Positions 46,189 to 56,529 of a stretch of 64,000 nucleotides of DNA are shown here, one piece after another. Numbering within the stretch: position 1 is the stretch's first letter; each line of letters opens with the position of its first letter. This DNA is from Anaerobiospirillum sp. NML120449 (GTDB taxonomy: Bacteria; Pseudomonadota; Gammaproteobacteria; Enterobacterales; Succinivibrionaceae): the NCBI RefSeq assembly GCF_023051105.1, contig NZ_JALKIL010000013.1, positions 1-64,000 of the forward strand, in the 5' to 3' direction. The position numbers and the translations under genes are program-made. The notes beneath the pieces were generated by a model. It saw only the letters and a program-made list of their open reading frames with translations, was not told the DNA's origin and searched no databases.

Positions 46189-47553
46189 ATGGATATGAGC
46201 AATATGACAGCTGCAGGCTGCTTACAGCCCGGCATAAGTGCACCAGGTGCTGATACCACCGTTCCTGGAGCCACTGGATCAGGCAATAACGGTTCAGTAT
46301 GCAATTCAGGTGGTGCCGATCCATATGAGCGCTATGGCAAGGGCAGGCTGCAGGACAGGCTGTTTATTGGTCTTATGTCAGGTACAAGCATTGACGGTAT
46401 TGATGCTGTGCTCATGTCCATTGGACAGGATGAGAAAGGCTCCATGAGGTACCGCACTCTGGCCACCGCTGCCGTGGACTGGAGTGATGAGGAGCGCGCC
46501 ATGCTCAATGGCCTGTGCTCAGCAGGATCAGAGCATGATAATGTCTACACTCTGGGCCTTGCGTCAAATGCCGTAGCCCTTGGTGAGTCCCGTGCTGTAA
46601 CTGCCGTGCTCAGCAAGGCAGGTGTCAGTGCTCAGGACGTCTTTGCTCTTGGAGCTCACGGCCAGACCATACGTCATCATCCTGAGGCCGGTTTCAGCAT
46701 CCAGATTGATAACGGCCCCCTGCTGGCCTCCACCACAGGTATTGATGCCGTGGTCAACTTCCGTGCTGCCGATATTGCCAATGGCGGTCAAGGTGCTCCC
46801 CTTGCTCAGGCCTTTCATCAGAGCGTCTTTGCTGACAGCAGCCGTACCCGTGTAGTACTCAATCTGGGCGGCATTGCCAATATCAGCGTTCTGCCAGCTG
46901 GGCACAATTTGCTCACTGCCTTTGATACCGGTCCAGCCAATACCCTTATGGACTATGTGTGCCGTACCTTCCTTGATATCCCTTTTGACCCTGATGGCGC
47001 CCATGCCCGCAAGGGAAAGTGCGATGAACAGCAGCTGTGCTCCCTGCTAAAGCACGAATACTTTGCCCGACCATGGCCAAAGTCTACCGGCCGTGAACTG
47101 TTCAATCAGGACTTCATTGCGCCCCTGCTCAAAGAACTCAACCCTCAGAGCACTGAGCAGATAAACGACCTGCTGGCCCTGCTTACAGAGCTGACCGCAA
47201 GCACTGTAACAGATGCCATAAGCCGCGTCTGTGATGCCCACCCTGAGGTCATGAGCAACAGCATTGACCTTGTGGCCTGCGGAGGAGGAGCCTTTAACAG
47301 CTTCCTGCTTGAACGCATGGTAGCTCTGGGCTCAAAGGCCGGACTTGAGCTTACTGTCATGCAGGCTCAGGACTTTGGTGTCGATCCAAAGTTCCTTGAG
47401 GCTGAGGCCTTTGCCTGGTTTGCCTGGTGCACAGTAAATGCTGTCCCCCTGCCTCTGTTCAGTTCGAGCAATGCCCGCCGCCTCTCAATTGCCGGCACAC
47501 TGTGTCCGGCTCCCGATGGCGCCTTCAGCCGCCTTATCCGCGCCACACGCTGA
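46189..47553 (+). CDS. anmK: Anhydro-N-acetylmuramic acid kinase AnmK
   Basis: 454 residues (family about 370). It converts recovered 1,6-anhydro-MurNAc plus ATP to MurNAc-6-phosphate in peptidoglycan recycling, in the cytosol. Conserved blocks are FIGLMSGTSIDGIDAVL (near 59-75), GAHGQTIRHHP, VVNFRAADIANGGQGAPL (catalytic Asp in this loop), VLNLGGIANISVL, FDTGPANTLMD and the C-terminal ACGGGAFNSFLL. The extra length is a ~55-residue Gly/Asn/Ser-rich N-terminal extension. ATG at 46189 or 46195; the second is better spaced from the GGAG site. murQ is not adjacent. Confidence 0.95.
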   Translation: MDMSNMTAAGCLQPGISAPGADTTVPGATGSGNNGSVCNSGGADPYERYGKGRLQDRLFIGLMSGTSIDGIDAVLMSIGQDEKGSMRYRTLATAAVDWSDEERAMLNGLCSAGSEHDNVYTLGLASNAVALGESRAVTAVLSKAGVSAQDVFALGAHGQTIRHHPEAGFSIQIDNGPLLASTTGIDAVVNFRAADIANGGQGAPLAQAFHQSVFADSSRTRVVLNLGGIANISVLPAGHNLLTAFDTGPANTLMDYVCRTFLDIPFDPDGAHARKGKCDEQQLCSLLKHEYFARPWPKSTGRELFNQDFIAPLLKELNPQSTEQINDLLALLTELTASTVTDAISRVCDAHPEVMSNSIDLVACGGGAFNSFLLERMVALGSKAGLELTVMQAQDFGVDPKFLEAEAFAWFAWCTVNAVPLPLFSSSNARRLSIAGTLCPAPDGAFSRLIRATR

Positions 47554-48349
47554 CCGTCAGCACGCCTGCCCCGCTACCTGGCTGTATGACCGGATGTATG
47601 TCCGGCTGTATGGCACAAAGCCTGGGGACTGCCAGAAAGGCATTGCATGAACAAGACCTGGCCTGGCCTGATGATGCGCGGCGACGCAGTGGACAAACAG
47701 ATCCTGGTCTGGTCATGCTCAAAGGCCATGAAGCACTCCCGCCTTTTTGCCATGACCATGTTTCAGCTAAGTTTTGCTATGTATAATCAGGCGGGGCTGT
47801 GTACACACAGTCCGGACGAAAGATGCAATGGCGTTTTGCCTTTGCCCTGAACAGGCATAAGACCTGTGTAATGTGCGCCATGGAGTATTTCCGGAACCGC
47901 CTGAGGTCCGGTTGCACTTTCAGTCCATAATCTGGAACACTTTAGACCGAACATCACCGGTCGCAATCTGCACCTGCAGAAGATATCCCCTCAAAACCAC
48001 TGCCCATATGGCATCTGGCCTGATAAGGCCTGATGACTGGCGCTCAATTCCTGCCCGGCCAAGCCATAGCCTGTGGCCAGGGCCGTGACGCTGGCCAGGC
48101 AGGGGCGGTTGCTGTGATGATGTCGCGTTTCGTGAGCTCAGGCTCAGACATCTGCAGACCACAGGTGTTCCTGATATGCTTGTCCTTAATGCAAGGTTTA
48201 CTGGCCTCCGCTGCCTGGAGCTTATGTTGCCATATGCTCAGCTGTGTGGCTCCTTGCACCACAGGCACGGTTTTATGGGACAGACCGTCAGCCCCCTGCT
48301 ACTGTGAGGCAGATGGTGACGGTTAACAGAACAGTTTTTCGGTTAAGTT
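47554..48349. other. 0.8-kb spacer without recognised features
   Basis: Short frames on both strands lack ribosome sites. No terminator or RNA gene could be assigned. The metallophosphoesterase promoter is expected near 48300. Confidence 0.4.
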
Positions 48350-50419
48350 ATGAACACCCTGACAGCAGTTACTTTAGTTGTTCTCCTGGTTCTCCTGGCA
48401 GGCCTTATTCTGCCATTGCGTCTTTCATGGCGCTCCAAGGCCATTCTTGCTGCTGTTGTCATTACAGGCATGAGCCGCAACTACATCTACGTGATTACCG
48501 GCGGCAACGGCTTTGATCCTGATATTCCCTACAATCTTTACTTCGTTCTCGATCTGGCCCGCACTACCCTGATTACCCTTGCTGCGCTCGTCCTGATCCG
48601 CCTTGCCATCAATGGCACAGTCAAGATCATGCGCCGTGACATCAAGGCCTCTGTCCTGCCTGAATTTTCCGTTTTCCATGCCCAGCTGATGCTGCTTGGT
48701 GCCTTTGCCATTGCCTGCTACGGTACCTCCTGCGCCTATACCAAGCCACGTATCAATCACTATCAGATCACCATGGAGCGCCTCGATCCGCGCCTTGATG
48801 GTCTCAGAGTGATTATGCTCTCAGACTTCCATATTTCCGCTCCGTCTGATCCGTCCTATGTGGCTGACATTATTACCCGCATCAACGCCCTCAACCCTGA
48901 TCTCGTCCTGCTGCCTGGCGACCTTATCGATGGCAAGGTCAACCGCCGTCATGCCGTAGTACGCCAGCTCTTTGACCTCAAGGCCAAATACGGTGTCTAT
49001 ATCACCTCCGGTAATCATGAGTACTACTCAGGCTATCAGCAGTGGCATGACTATTTTGTCCAGGGAGGCCTTATCAGCCTTGATAACAAGGTAGTTGCGC
49101 TTAAGGACGCCAAGGGCAAGACCATGCTTACTCTGGGCGGTCTTACCGACCCTAAAGCGGCCAATTACGGCCTGCCATTGCCTGATGTCAAAGGCGTAGC
49201 TGCCGCTCTTGATGACAGCGCTCCTACCGTCATTCTTTCGCACCGCCCGGCCTATGCTGTTGATTTTGCCGACAGCGACAAAAAGGTTGACCTGGTGCTC
49301 TCAGGCCATACCCATGGCGGTCTGGTCCTGGGTTTTAACCAGATTGTCGCCCGTCTCAATGACGGCTTTTTATCCGGACATTACCGCATTAAAAGCACCG
49401 ATCTGATAGTAAGCAACGGCATTGCCGTATGGCAGGGCTACCCAATGCGTCTGGGCGTGCCTAATGAATTTGTAGTCATGACCCTGCGCTCCAGCACTCC
49501 GGCCACTGAAAAAACAGTCAAAATTACCAGGGCTGCAGACATCAAACGCGAACGAGCTGAGGCAGCTGCCCTCAAGGCCCGTGAGGCCCAACAGCGCAAG
49601 GCCATGGCAGAGGCCAGAGGCGCCGCTCAGAATGCGGCAGCTGGCAGCAAGGCTGACGGCGCAGGTGCAGCCGGTGCTGCAGGCAAGTCACAGGGTGCAC
49701 CTGGCCAGATGGTGCTGACAGCATCTGCAAGCAAAAACCAGGCTGCAGCAGCAGCCGGCACTGGAGCACCAGGCGGCGCACTGCCAGATGTGCTTTCTCA
49801 GGAAACCTCACCTCGTGGAGGCAGCCCTGTGGATGCCAGTGAAATCCGTACCAGTTCAGGCAGCGTCCAGGGACTCAATCTCATCCTGCCTATGGTAGAC
49901 ACTGAAAGTGGCAAGACCTGGCATAGCATAACCAGTCTGGCCCTTCTGCCAGAAAACCTGAGCACAGACCAGATTAACCGCATCAACGAAATCATCAATG
50001 AAAGCCGCACTCCGGCTCCGGCTGCTCCCGAGAAAACAGTGGAAGAACCGGCACCTGAGGATAACCGCGTACACTTCCCTGACGGAATTTACCTTGAGGT
50101 GCTCAAGGAAAGCTCAGCGGCTGTAAGTGACAGCAAGGCCGCATCACTGGGCCGTAATCAGGGACAGACAGCCGAGCGCATGTCCCAGACTCACAGTACC
50201 GACGGCAAGGCCAGAGGAACTCCGGCCAATCCGGCTGACCAGTCCTCGCCATCAGGTCGCGCTCCTGTCAGGCCGCTCACTCCTGAGGAGCTTGCTGAAC
50301 TTGAGTACAACTCCGAAAACAGCACCGCTGAAATTCAGAGCGAGTACGCCATCTCCCTGGGCAATTCTAAGCAAAAGCCTGATGACAAGGGAGTAAAGGA
50401 CATGCTCGAAAAGCGCTGA
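48350..50419 (+). CDS. Membrane-anchored metallophosphoesterase (YkuE/YaeI-like) with long tail
   Basis: 689 residues; relatives are about 270-400. Three or four N-terminal membrane helices (2-25, 30-48, 62-86, 108-128) precede a calcineurin-like phosphoesterase domain (~145-390). Its metal-binding motifs are SDFH (158-161), GDLIDG (190-195), GNHEYY (221-226), LSHRP and GHTHGG. The family includes UDP-diacylglucosamine-type and cyclic-nucleotide hydrolases; the substrate is unknown. The last ~280 residues are Ala/Gly/Ser-rich and look disordered, with an ordered patch near 505-545 (SITSLALLPENLSTDQINRI). The ribosome site is weak. A terminator follows. Confidence 0.88.
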   Translation: MNTLTAVTLVVLLVLLAGLILPLRLSWRSKAILAAVVITGMSRNYIYVITGGNGFDPDIPYNLYFVLDLARTTLITLAALVLIRLAINGTVKIMRRDIKASVLPEFSVFHAQLMLLGAFAIACYGTSCAYTKPRINHYQITMERLDPRLDGLRVIMLSDFHISAPSDPSYVADIITRINALNPDLVLLPGDLIDGKVNRRHAVVRQLFDLKAKYGVYITSGNHEYYSGYQQWHDYFVQGGLISLDNKVVALKDAKGKTMLTLGGLTDPKAANYGLPLPDVKGVAAALDDSAPTVILSHRPAYAVDFADSDKKVDLVLSGHTHGGLVLGFNQIVARLNDGFLSGHYRIKSTDLIVSNGIAVWQGYPMRLGVPNEFVVMTLRSSTPATEKTVKITRAADIKRERAEAAALKAREAQQRKAMAEARGAAQNAAAGSKADGAGAAGAAGKSQGAPGQMVLTASASKNQAAAAAGTGAPGGALPDVLSQETSPRGGSPVDASEIRTSSGSVQGLNLILPMVDTESGKTWHSITSLALLPENLSTDQINRINEIINESRTPAPAAPEKTVEEPAPEDNRVHFPDGIYLEVLKESSAAVSDSKAASLGRNQGQTAERMSQTHSTDGKARGTPANPADQSSPSGRAPVRPLTPEELAELEYNSENSTAEIQSEYAISLGNSKQKPDDKGVKDMLEKR

Positions 50420-50820
50420 TTCCCCCGTTGCTGCCTGCCTGACGACATGCTGCAGCTTAAGCTGCAGCTACTGCGGCGCTTGCTGCAGGCGCAGCAGCGC
50501 CAATACCAGCCCGCCTCCTGTTGACATACAGGCGACGGGCTGTGTTTTTGAGGGCATGCTAGAATAGGCTCTTTAATTTTGCGGCGGCCTGGCGGTACGC
50601 TACAGATATGAGTATTCTCTGTATTCTGAGCAGGGCCGGTGCAGGCATGACGGTCATGACTGGCCTTTGTGCTCTGCATGGCGCAGGCGCCGGTGCAGGT
50701 GCAGGCGCAGGCGCAGGTATGAATGGATTGCCGTCCTGCCTGTACTGTCTGTACTGTGCAGGCGCTGCACGGGTAAGGCTGTCTGGTGTGGCTGTATTGT
50801 GATGATTTTGTGGTACGTCT
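50420..50820. other. Spacer with terminator and GCAGGC microsatellite
   Basis: It contains the phosphoesterase terminator (50507-50549) and an imperfect (GCAGGC/GCAGGT) run at about 50682-50720. Confidence 0.5.
50507..50549 (+). terminator. Terminator of the phosphoesterase gene
   Basis: AGCCCG..CCTGT (from 50508) pairs with ACAGG..CGGGCT (to 50541), followed by GTGTTTTT. Confidence 0.7.
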
Positions 50821-51177
50821 ATGAGCAATAATGAGATTTATAACCTGCCTTCAGTAGAGGGCACCCTGGAGGGAATTTATGGCAGCGGCACCTCTGGCAG
50901 GTTCAAGAGTGTAGACGTATGGTTCCTGGAAATGCTCTCATGCAATGCCCCTGACCCTGTGGAAAACTGCAACGCCCTGGGCACCGATCCCTATACTGTT
51001 CACGGCTCCCACGAGGACAGGGATGTGCTCAGATATGTGCACTTTATTCCCGGTGCCTGCAGCTGGCATGAGATCAGCCCTTTTACCTCTCCTGCCGATG
51101 AGGATGACTTTATTCCGGCCCTGGTCAAGAACGAAATGGTCAGCGAGCCTCAGGATTACGAAAGCGCCCCGCTCTGA
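50821..51177 (+). CDS. Small acidic unknown protein
   Basis: 118 residues, no membrane segment or signal. Three cysteines and several His/Trp residues (CSWHEISPF) are scattered; Asp/Glu-rich towards the C-terminus. The ribosome site is weak, but the frame ends just before a strong convergent terminator and its composition is less repetitive than that of the spacers, so it is kept at moderate confidence. No family was recognised. Confidence 0.45.
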   Translation: MSNNEIYNLPSVEGTLEGIYGSGTSGRFKSVDVWFLEMLSCNAPDPVENCNALGTDPYTVHGSHEDRDVLRYVHFIPGACSWHEISPFTSPADEDDFIPALVKNEMVSEPQDYESAPL

Positions 51178-51351
51178 CCGCCTGGCTGCCTCGAGACTGC
51201 CTCGAGGCTGCGATGAGACTGCTTGAGAGCTGCGTAGACGCAGCGTCGCTGGTGCGTAATTGCAGCGCTGCTGCAGCGCAACTGCCCCGACGAGGCCGGT
51301 CTGCAGATAAGATTACGGAGCAGGTCCACTTTGAGATCTGGTAGCCAGGCC

Positions 51352-51391
51352 AAAAAAAGGCCCGTCAGCTTGTCAGCGACGGGCCTTTTTT
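51352..51391. terminator. Bidirectional terminator between convergent genes
   Basis: AAAAAAAGGCCCGTC (51352-51366) pairs with GACGGGCCTTTTTT (51378-51391). T-runs occur on both strands. It ends both the small unknown gene and the DUF2802 gene. Confidence 0.85.
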
Positions 51392-51441
51392 GATCTGGAG
51401 GTTACGGGCGAGCCGGCAGCCGGGTGCTGCTGGCGTGCCCT

Positions 51442-54400
51442 TTAGCGGCGCTTGATGCCGTAAGCGTTACGGGCCTGGTAGTTGGCGTAATGGCCACCAC
51501 TGCGGCTGCCTGGCTGAGCCGTTGCTGCAGCTGAGGCTGCGGCGGCACCACCTGCCATGCCAGTATTGTGCAGCTCATTGAGGGTATCAAGCTGGTCCTT
51601 GCTTAAGGTTGAGACCGAGTTGAGACCACCGTTTACTACCTGGCTTAACAGGGCTGCCGGATCCTCGTCATCATCCGCAGCTGCAGCTGCATCATCACTC
51701 CATGAGGTGCCGCCCTCAATAGTACCCAGAGCCATTGGAGCCATGGACACTACATCAGACATGCCCGGATTCATGGAGGTGGCATGAGAGAAGGCAGAGG
51801 TAGCCGGAAGCGGTCTCTCCACAGCGCCAATACTGAGCGCGCCACCTGCCGATGGAGGTGAATCCATCCGGGCAAGAGCCTGCTCTACTGTTGGATAGGA
51901 GGCAGAGCGGCCACCGCCACGGTTTGCCCCGGCGATACCGGCACCTGCTGCTTCGGCATGGGCACCGGTAAGCATCTGCAGATCCTCGTCATCAACAGCG
52001 TCAGCACCTAAAAGCTGTGCCAGATCCTGAGGGGTACCGTGACCGCCTCCATTCATGGCAGCAGCTCCCTGAGCGCCGCCACGGGCGATGCTGCGACCGG
52101 CCGCCGCTGCTGCACCAGCAGCTGCAGCCCAGGCAGAACCGTTACCCACTGGCATTACCGATTCAGCAATGGAGCTTTCAGAGGTAACTGAACCAATGGC
52201 TCCAATGGAGCTCTGGTCAGCTGCTCTGTTGCGGCGGGCCCGGGCGCGCTGATCTTCAACAGCTGCAGCGCGGGCTGCATGTGAGTTGCTGTCACGGCCG
52301 GAGGCAAGCTTGCTGATCTTCTCACGGTTGGCCTTAACCTTGTCCTCAGGACTTAGCTCGATCACCGGCTCAGCCGGTGCCCTGGCAGAGCTGCCAATGG
52401 TAACGCTGTCATCCTCAAGAGCTGAATCAAGGTCAGCGGTAAGGTTGCGCAGATAATCCTGTGAGGTGTTTTCCACGCTCAGAGCCAGTGCTGCAGCTGA
52501 AGCGCCCTTGTGCTTGAAGTCATTGAGCACATTGAGCGGATCTTCAACTTCATCGTAGGAAACTGATGAACCGGCTGCAGTCTCACCCTGACTCTGACGG
52601 CTGGTAGTGAGCAGCCCCTTCTTCTCGTTTTCACTGATGATGGAATCAGCAAGGCGGTCGATAGCATCGAGATCCTTGTCACTGATTACCTCATCATCTG
52701 AAAGGGTAATGCTCTGAGCACGGATACCGTCACCGGCAGCCAGAGAGGAAATATCATCAAGCGAGCGGCCAAAGCTCATCATGGTGTCAGGAACATTAAG
52801 TTCCGGCATGTCGCCAGGACGGGCGCCGGCCTCACGCAGCTTGTCTGCAAGAGCAATTTCCTCAGGAACCTCATCAGGAAGCTCGACACCTGCGGTAAAA
52901 GTGGTATTACCGGCTACAGCATAGAGATCATTGAGCTCCAGACGGGCCTGACGTGCCACCTCTGGGGAGAATGGATCAGGCTTCTCCTGCATCATGGAGG
53001 CAATGATCTGACGCTCATCCTTATCAAGGGCTGATGATGGCTCAGGACTTTCAAGAGCAGCACGCTTGCGTGACTTGCCAGAAGCATTCTTTTTGTTTTT
53101 CTTCTTGCCCTTGCGGCTCTTTGCTGAACCTGCCTGTGAGTCTGAGTCGTTCTGGGCGCTGCCTGAGGCGGCATTGCCGGATCGGCCGGTATGACTGTCG
53201 CGATCTGATGCAGCTGCGGCGGCCAGAGCAGAGTCGGCGGCAGCCAGCTCCTCTTCGGTAACCGGCAGCTCCAGAGCGGCCTTTTCCTCAGGGGTAAGCA
53301 GAGCCTGACGCTGCATTTCAGCCTCATGCTCCATGGCTTTACGCTTGAACTCGGCTGAAGTGTCCTTGATCCTGCCGTCTTCATCAACTTCGTAAATCAG
53401 ACGCAGCTCATCTTCACTAAGACCGGTATTGGCAGAAATCTCAGCCAGGGAAACACCTGCTTCGATGTACTCATGGGCCTTGTCCAGGGTATCCAGTCTG
53501 ATACCGGTATTGCCCATTTCCTTCTGCTTCTGCACAAATTCATGATCGTAGATCATGTCTACCACAGGAGCAGACTCTGCAGAGCTTGCATAGTTCTCAT
53601 TGGCCTGAGACATGTCGCCGGTCATGCCACCTGCCGCACCGGCGCTGTCACCGGCACTGCCTCGGCCAGCCCTGGCAGCTTTGGCTGCATCAGCAGGACT
53701 CATATCATGGTTAACAGCCACTCTGAGATCGTCAATATCATCAAGTGACTTGCTTGAGGCATAGTCGATGGTCAGCTGAGTCTTGCCGGTGGCCTCACCC
53801 ACGCTCTGCTCTGAGCTGAAGGAGACAGCACCATCATCACCATCAGAGCTGATGTCCTCAGACGGGGTAACCTTGCTGTTGCGACGGGTAAATTTCTCAA
53901 GAGCCTCAAGGCGTTCCTGATCTTCCTTTCCACCAATATCCTTTGATGAAATCAGGGAACTGTCACCACTTTCCATGGTCCAGCCATCATTGCGATCAGG
54001 CTGAGCATAGCTGCCGTTTTTGAGCTGATCTGCGCTGGCAAAAGAGCGCAGCGCCTGACCTTCCTCGGTAATGGCAACAGAGGAAAAATCAGAGCTGTCC
54101 TTATCAGGCTGATAACCATTGGAGTGATCAGGACGACCACTGCCCTCAAAGCTTTCAGCCTTGTAGGTGGAGCGCTCACCCTCCTTGAGTCTGTTGTTAT
54201 TTCTGCGAGCTGAGGATGACTCTTCAGGAGCAATGCCAGACTGAACAGAAAGGATAACCTGAGCTGGTTCCTCAATCACGCGTGCGGCTGCACCGCTCTG
54301 AGCAGCAGAGCTGCTCTCATCGCCGCCCTTGCCATCGGCCCCGGCTGCAGCGCCTGCTGCGCCTGCTGCGCCGCCGGCTGTATCCGCCTCGCCAGCTGAC

Positions 54401-56529
54401 CTGTCAGCTGACAGGTCAGCTGCCATGTCGGATTTGTCCGACTTGCTGTCCTTGCCAGACCTGGCGCCCCTGTCGGACTTACGGTTCTTGCGGCCCCTGA
54501 TGTTCTTATCTGAAAGGTCAGAGCTGTCTGATTTGTCAGCCAGATCAGACTTTTCATCACGGTCAGGCCTGTTGCTCATTCTGAGCTCGTCTACGACAGC
54601 TGCAGCCGGATCGTCGCCCATGATATCCATGATTTCCTCAATGGTATCGGCTACAGGATCGCGTGGTTGAGCGTCAGCGCCTGAAGTGTCTGCAGATGAT
54701 GCTGAGGCTGCAGCATTGCCTGCAGAGGCAGCGCCGTCATTATCTGACTGGGAGACAGCTTTGAGGTCAAGGTCATCGAGCTCATGGAGCATGTCCTGAA
54801 CTTCGTCACCTGAGAGCACATTGTCTGACATGCCGTCATTGGCTGACAGATTTGGTGATGGCACCGGAGCCTCAAAATCGTCCGAGGCAAACTCAAGGCC
54901 ATCATTAACCTTAGAGGTAGAGGTGGCCTCGGCAATGACCTCGTCCATGGTGGCATCGGCAATATCGCCAATCTGATCATCAGAAAGGTCGGCCATGTCC
55001 TCGGCACTTAGTCCACTCATGCCATCAGCACTTCCATTGTCTGGTAATACCAGATCATCTACTGGTGGCGGAACATGAACTGGAGGTGGAGGGGCCTGCA
55101 TGCCCTCAGGAATGATCATGTCATCAGGCATGCTCAGATCGTCAACTGAGATATTGCCAAGGTCACGACCGGCGCTGCCCTGTGAGCCACTGCCCATGCC
55201 CGGGTCAGCGCTGCCCATGCCAGCGCTGCCGCTGCTCATGGCTGAGGCGCTGTCATCGACGGCACTGAGGGCATCAGCATGATTTACCGGGATAAAGCTG
55301 TCGTCATCAGCAGCCTTGATGAAGGCAGTTCCTGATGAGGTACGTTCACCGACAGCCAGCTCAGGCTGCTGATCAGCCTCAGGCTGCTCTAATACGGATT
55401 CCTGTCGTGATAAACGTTGCTGCGGGTCGATCTCGACCTGGATGAATTCTGAGTTTGAGGATAAGCCTGGCGTGGGATTCACCTGTTGGCCGGAACCATA
55501 AACCTGCCCCTGTGGGGAGCCATATGGCATGTTCTGGTCGGCAGCAAAGGAGCCCATTTCGGCATTGTTCTGGGAATAGTTGTTGTTAATTCCCAGAGGA
55601 TTCATAGGATCGCGGCCGCCATTGTAGAAAGGCTGGCCTGGCTGAGGCTTGCGACCCTGATTCTGGCCACGGTTCTGCCCCTGACCGCGACCCTGTCCCT
55701 GACGGCCCTGACCACGGCTCTGAGCCCCCTGCTCGTTGCGGGCATTGTTCATGTGCTCGCCAATGGTGGCCGGAGCGCCTGAAGTGTCCAGGCTGTTAAA
55801 GTCAGTACGGGCTACCAGACGTGCAATATCTGAGGCAGTCTGGGCAAAGGCGGCATCATTAACCAGATCGTCATCACCACCACCCTGGCTTTCAGTGCCA
55901 TCAGGTGGCATAAAGATGCCATTGGAACTCTGATTGAAAGCTTCGTCAGCGGCCATGTATGCCTGCTCTTCATTCTGGGCATACATGTTCTGATTGCCAT
56001 AGCTCTGCTGACGCAAAGGTTGCTGAGTGTCCATGTTCATGGAGGCGCGCATGGACGTGTCACTCTGGCCCATGTCGCCATGGGAGCCGCCGGACTGAAT
56101 ATTGCCAATCAGATCCTTGACCGAGGATACTGATTCGACCAGAACCTGCTGCTCCTTGATAATGCTTTCGTAATAACGCTGCTGCTCGGCACCGATATCA
56201 GCGATCTGACGGTTCATGCCCTCAATGGTTTCCTTGAGGTTATGCTCGTTACCCTCTTCATCAACATAGGTAATGGAAGACAGATCGCTTACGGAGGAAC
56301 CGCCCTCAAGACGACGACGGCCAAAGAGCTCGTCGAGCGACTGCTCGGCGTCCTTAAGCGCAACTTCTGACTGAACAAGACGTTCCTGCATCTCCTCCAT
56401 GGCACCTTCGATGCGGGAAGCACGCCTGTTATTCAGGATAAAGGCTGCCAGTAACAGGAGCAAAACAACTATCAGGCCGCCCACGAGATAAATTGAGAGC
56501 AGGCTCATTCCGCTGCTGGTCATGTCCAT
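51442..56529 (-). CDS. Giant DUF2802-domain membrane protein, 1,695 residues
   Basis: One N-terminal membrane helix (about 9-31) is followed by a coiled-coil/charged region to ~130. A very long cytosolic part rich in Asp, Ser, Ala, Gln and Gly follows (Gln/Gly/Asn-rich at 190-330, acidic from ~400). Around residues 1008-1046 stands KAHEYIEAGVSLAEISANTG followed by LSEDELRLIY, the DUF2802 helix-turn-helix-like motif. DUF2802 proteins normally have some 100-200 residues and sit right after cheW, exactly the position here. So this is the cluster's DUF2802 gene, enlarged about tenfold by disordered sequence. Several short ordered islands recur (for example LDDIDDLRVAVNHD, LNDLYAVAGNTTF). The ATG at 56529 has AGGAA 7-8 bases upstream. 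A role as polar scaffold is inference. Confidence 0.85.
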   Translation of the reverse strand: MDMTSSGMSLLSIYLVGGLIVVLLLLLAAFILNNRRASRIEGAMEEMQERLVQSEVALKDAEQSLDELFGRRRLEGGSSVSDLSSITYVDEEGNEHNLKETIEGMNRQIADIGAEQQRYYESIIKEQQVLVESVSSVKDLIGNIQSGGSHGDMGQSDTSMRASMNMDTQQPLRQQSYGNQNMYAQNEEQAYMAADEAFNQSSNGIFMPPDGTESQGGGDDDLVNDAAFAQTASDIARLVARTDFNSLDTSGAPATIGEHMNNARNEQGAQSRGQGRQGQGRGQGQNRGQNQGRKPQPGQPFYNGGRDPMNPLGINNNYSQNNAEMGSFAADQNMPYGSPQGQVYGSGQQVNPTPGLSSNSEFIQVEIDPQQRLSRQESVLEQPEADQQPELAVGERTSSGTAFIKAADDDSFIPVNHADALSAVDDSASAMSSGSAGMGSADPGMGSGSQGSAGRDLGNISVDDLSMPDDMIIPEGMQAPPPPVHVPPPVDDLVLPDNGSADGMSGLSAEDMADLSDDQIGDIADATMDEVIAEATSTSKVNDGLEFASDDFEAPVPSPNLSANDGMSDNVLSGDEVQDMLHELDDLDLKAVSQSDNDGAASAGNAAASASSADTSGADAQPRDPVADTIEEIMDIMGDDPAAAVVDELRMSNRPDRDEKSDLADKSDSSDLSDKNIRGRKNRKSDRGARSGKDSKSDKSDMAADLSADRSAGEADTAGGAAGAAGAAAGADGKGGDESSSAAQSGAAARVIEEPAQVILSVQSGIAPEESSSARRNNNRLKEGERSTYKAESFEGSGRPDHSNGYQPDKDSSDFSSVAITEEGQALRSFASADQLKNGSYAQPDRNDGWTMESGDSSLISSKDIGGKEDQERLEALEKFTRRNSKVTPSEDISSDGDDGAVSFSSEQSVGEATGKTQLTIDYASSKSLDDIDDLRVAVNHDMSPADAAKAARAGRGSAGDSAGAAGGMTGDMSQANENYASSAESAPVVDMIYDHEFVQKQKEMGNTGIRLDTLDKAHEYIEAGVSLAEISANTGLSEDELRLIYEVDEDGRIKDTSAEFKRKAMEHEAEMQRQALLTPEEKAALELPVTEEELAAADSALAAAAASDRDSHTGRSGNAASGSAQNDSDSQAGSAKSRKGKKKNKKNASGKSRKRAALESPEPSSALDKDERQIIASMMQEKPDPFSPEVARQARLELNDLYAVAGNTTFTAGVELPDEVPEEIALADKLREAGARPGDMPELNVPDTMMSFGRSLDDISSLAAGDGIRAQSITLSDDEVISDKDLDAIDRLADSIISENEKKGLLTTSRQSQGETAAGSSVSYDEVEDPLNVLNDFKHKGASAAALALSVENTSQDYLRNLTADLDSALEDDSVTIGSSARAPAEPVIELSPEDKVKANREKISKLASGRDSNSHAARAAAVEDQRARARRNRAADQSSIGAIGSVTSESSIAESVMPVGNGSAWAAAAGAAAAAGRSIARGGAQGAAAMNGGGHGTPQDLAQLLGADAVDDEDLQMLTGAHAEAAGAGIAGANRGGGRSASYPTVEQALARMDSPPSAGGALSIGAVERPLPATSAFSHATSMNPGMSDVVSMAPMALGTIEGGTSWSDDAAAAADDDEDPAALLSQVVNGGLNSVSTLSKDQLDTLNELHNTGMAGGAAAASAAATAQPGSRSGGHYANYQARNAYGIKRR

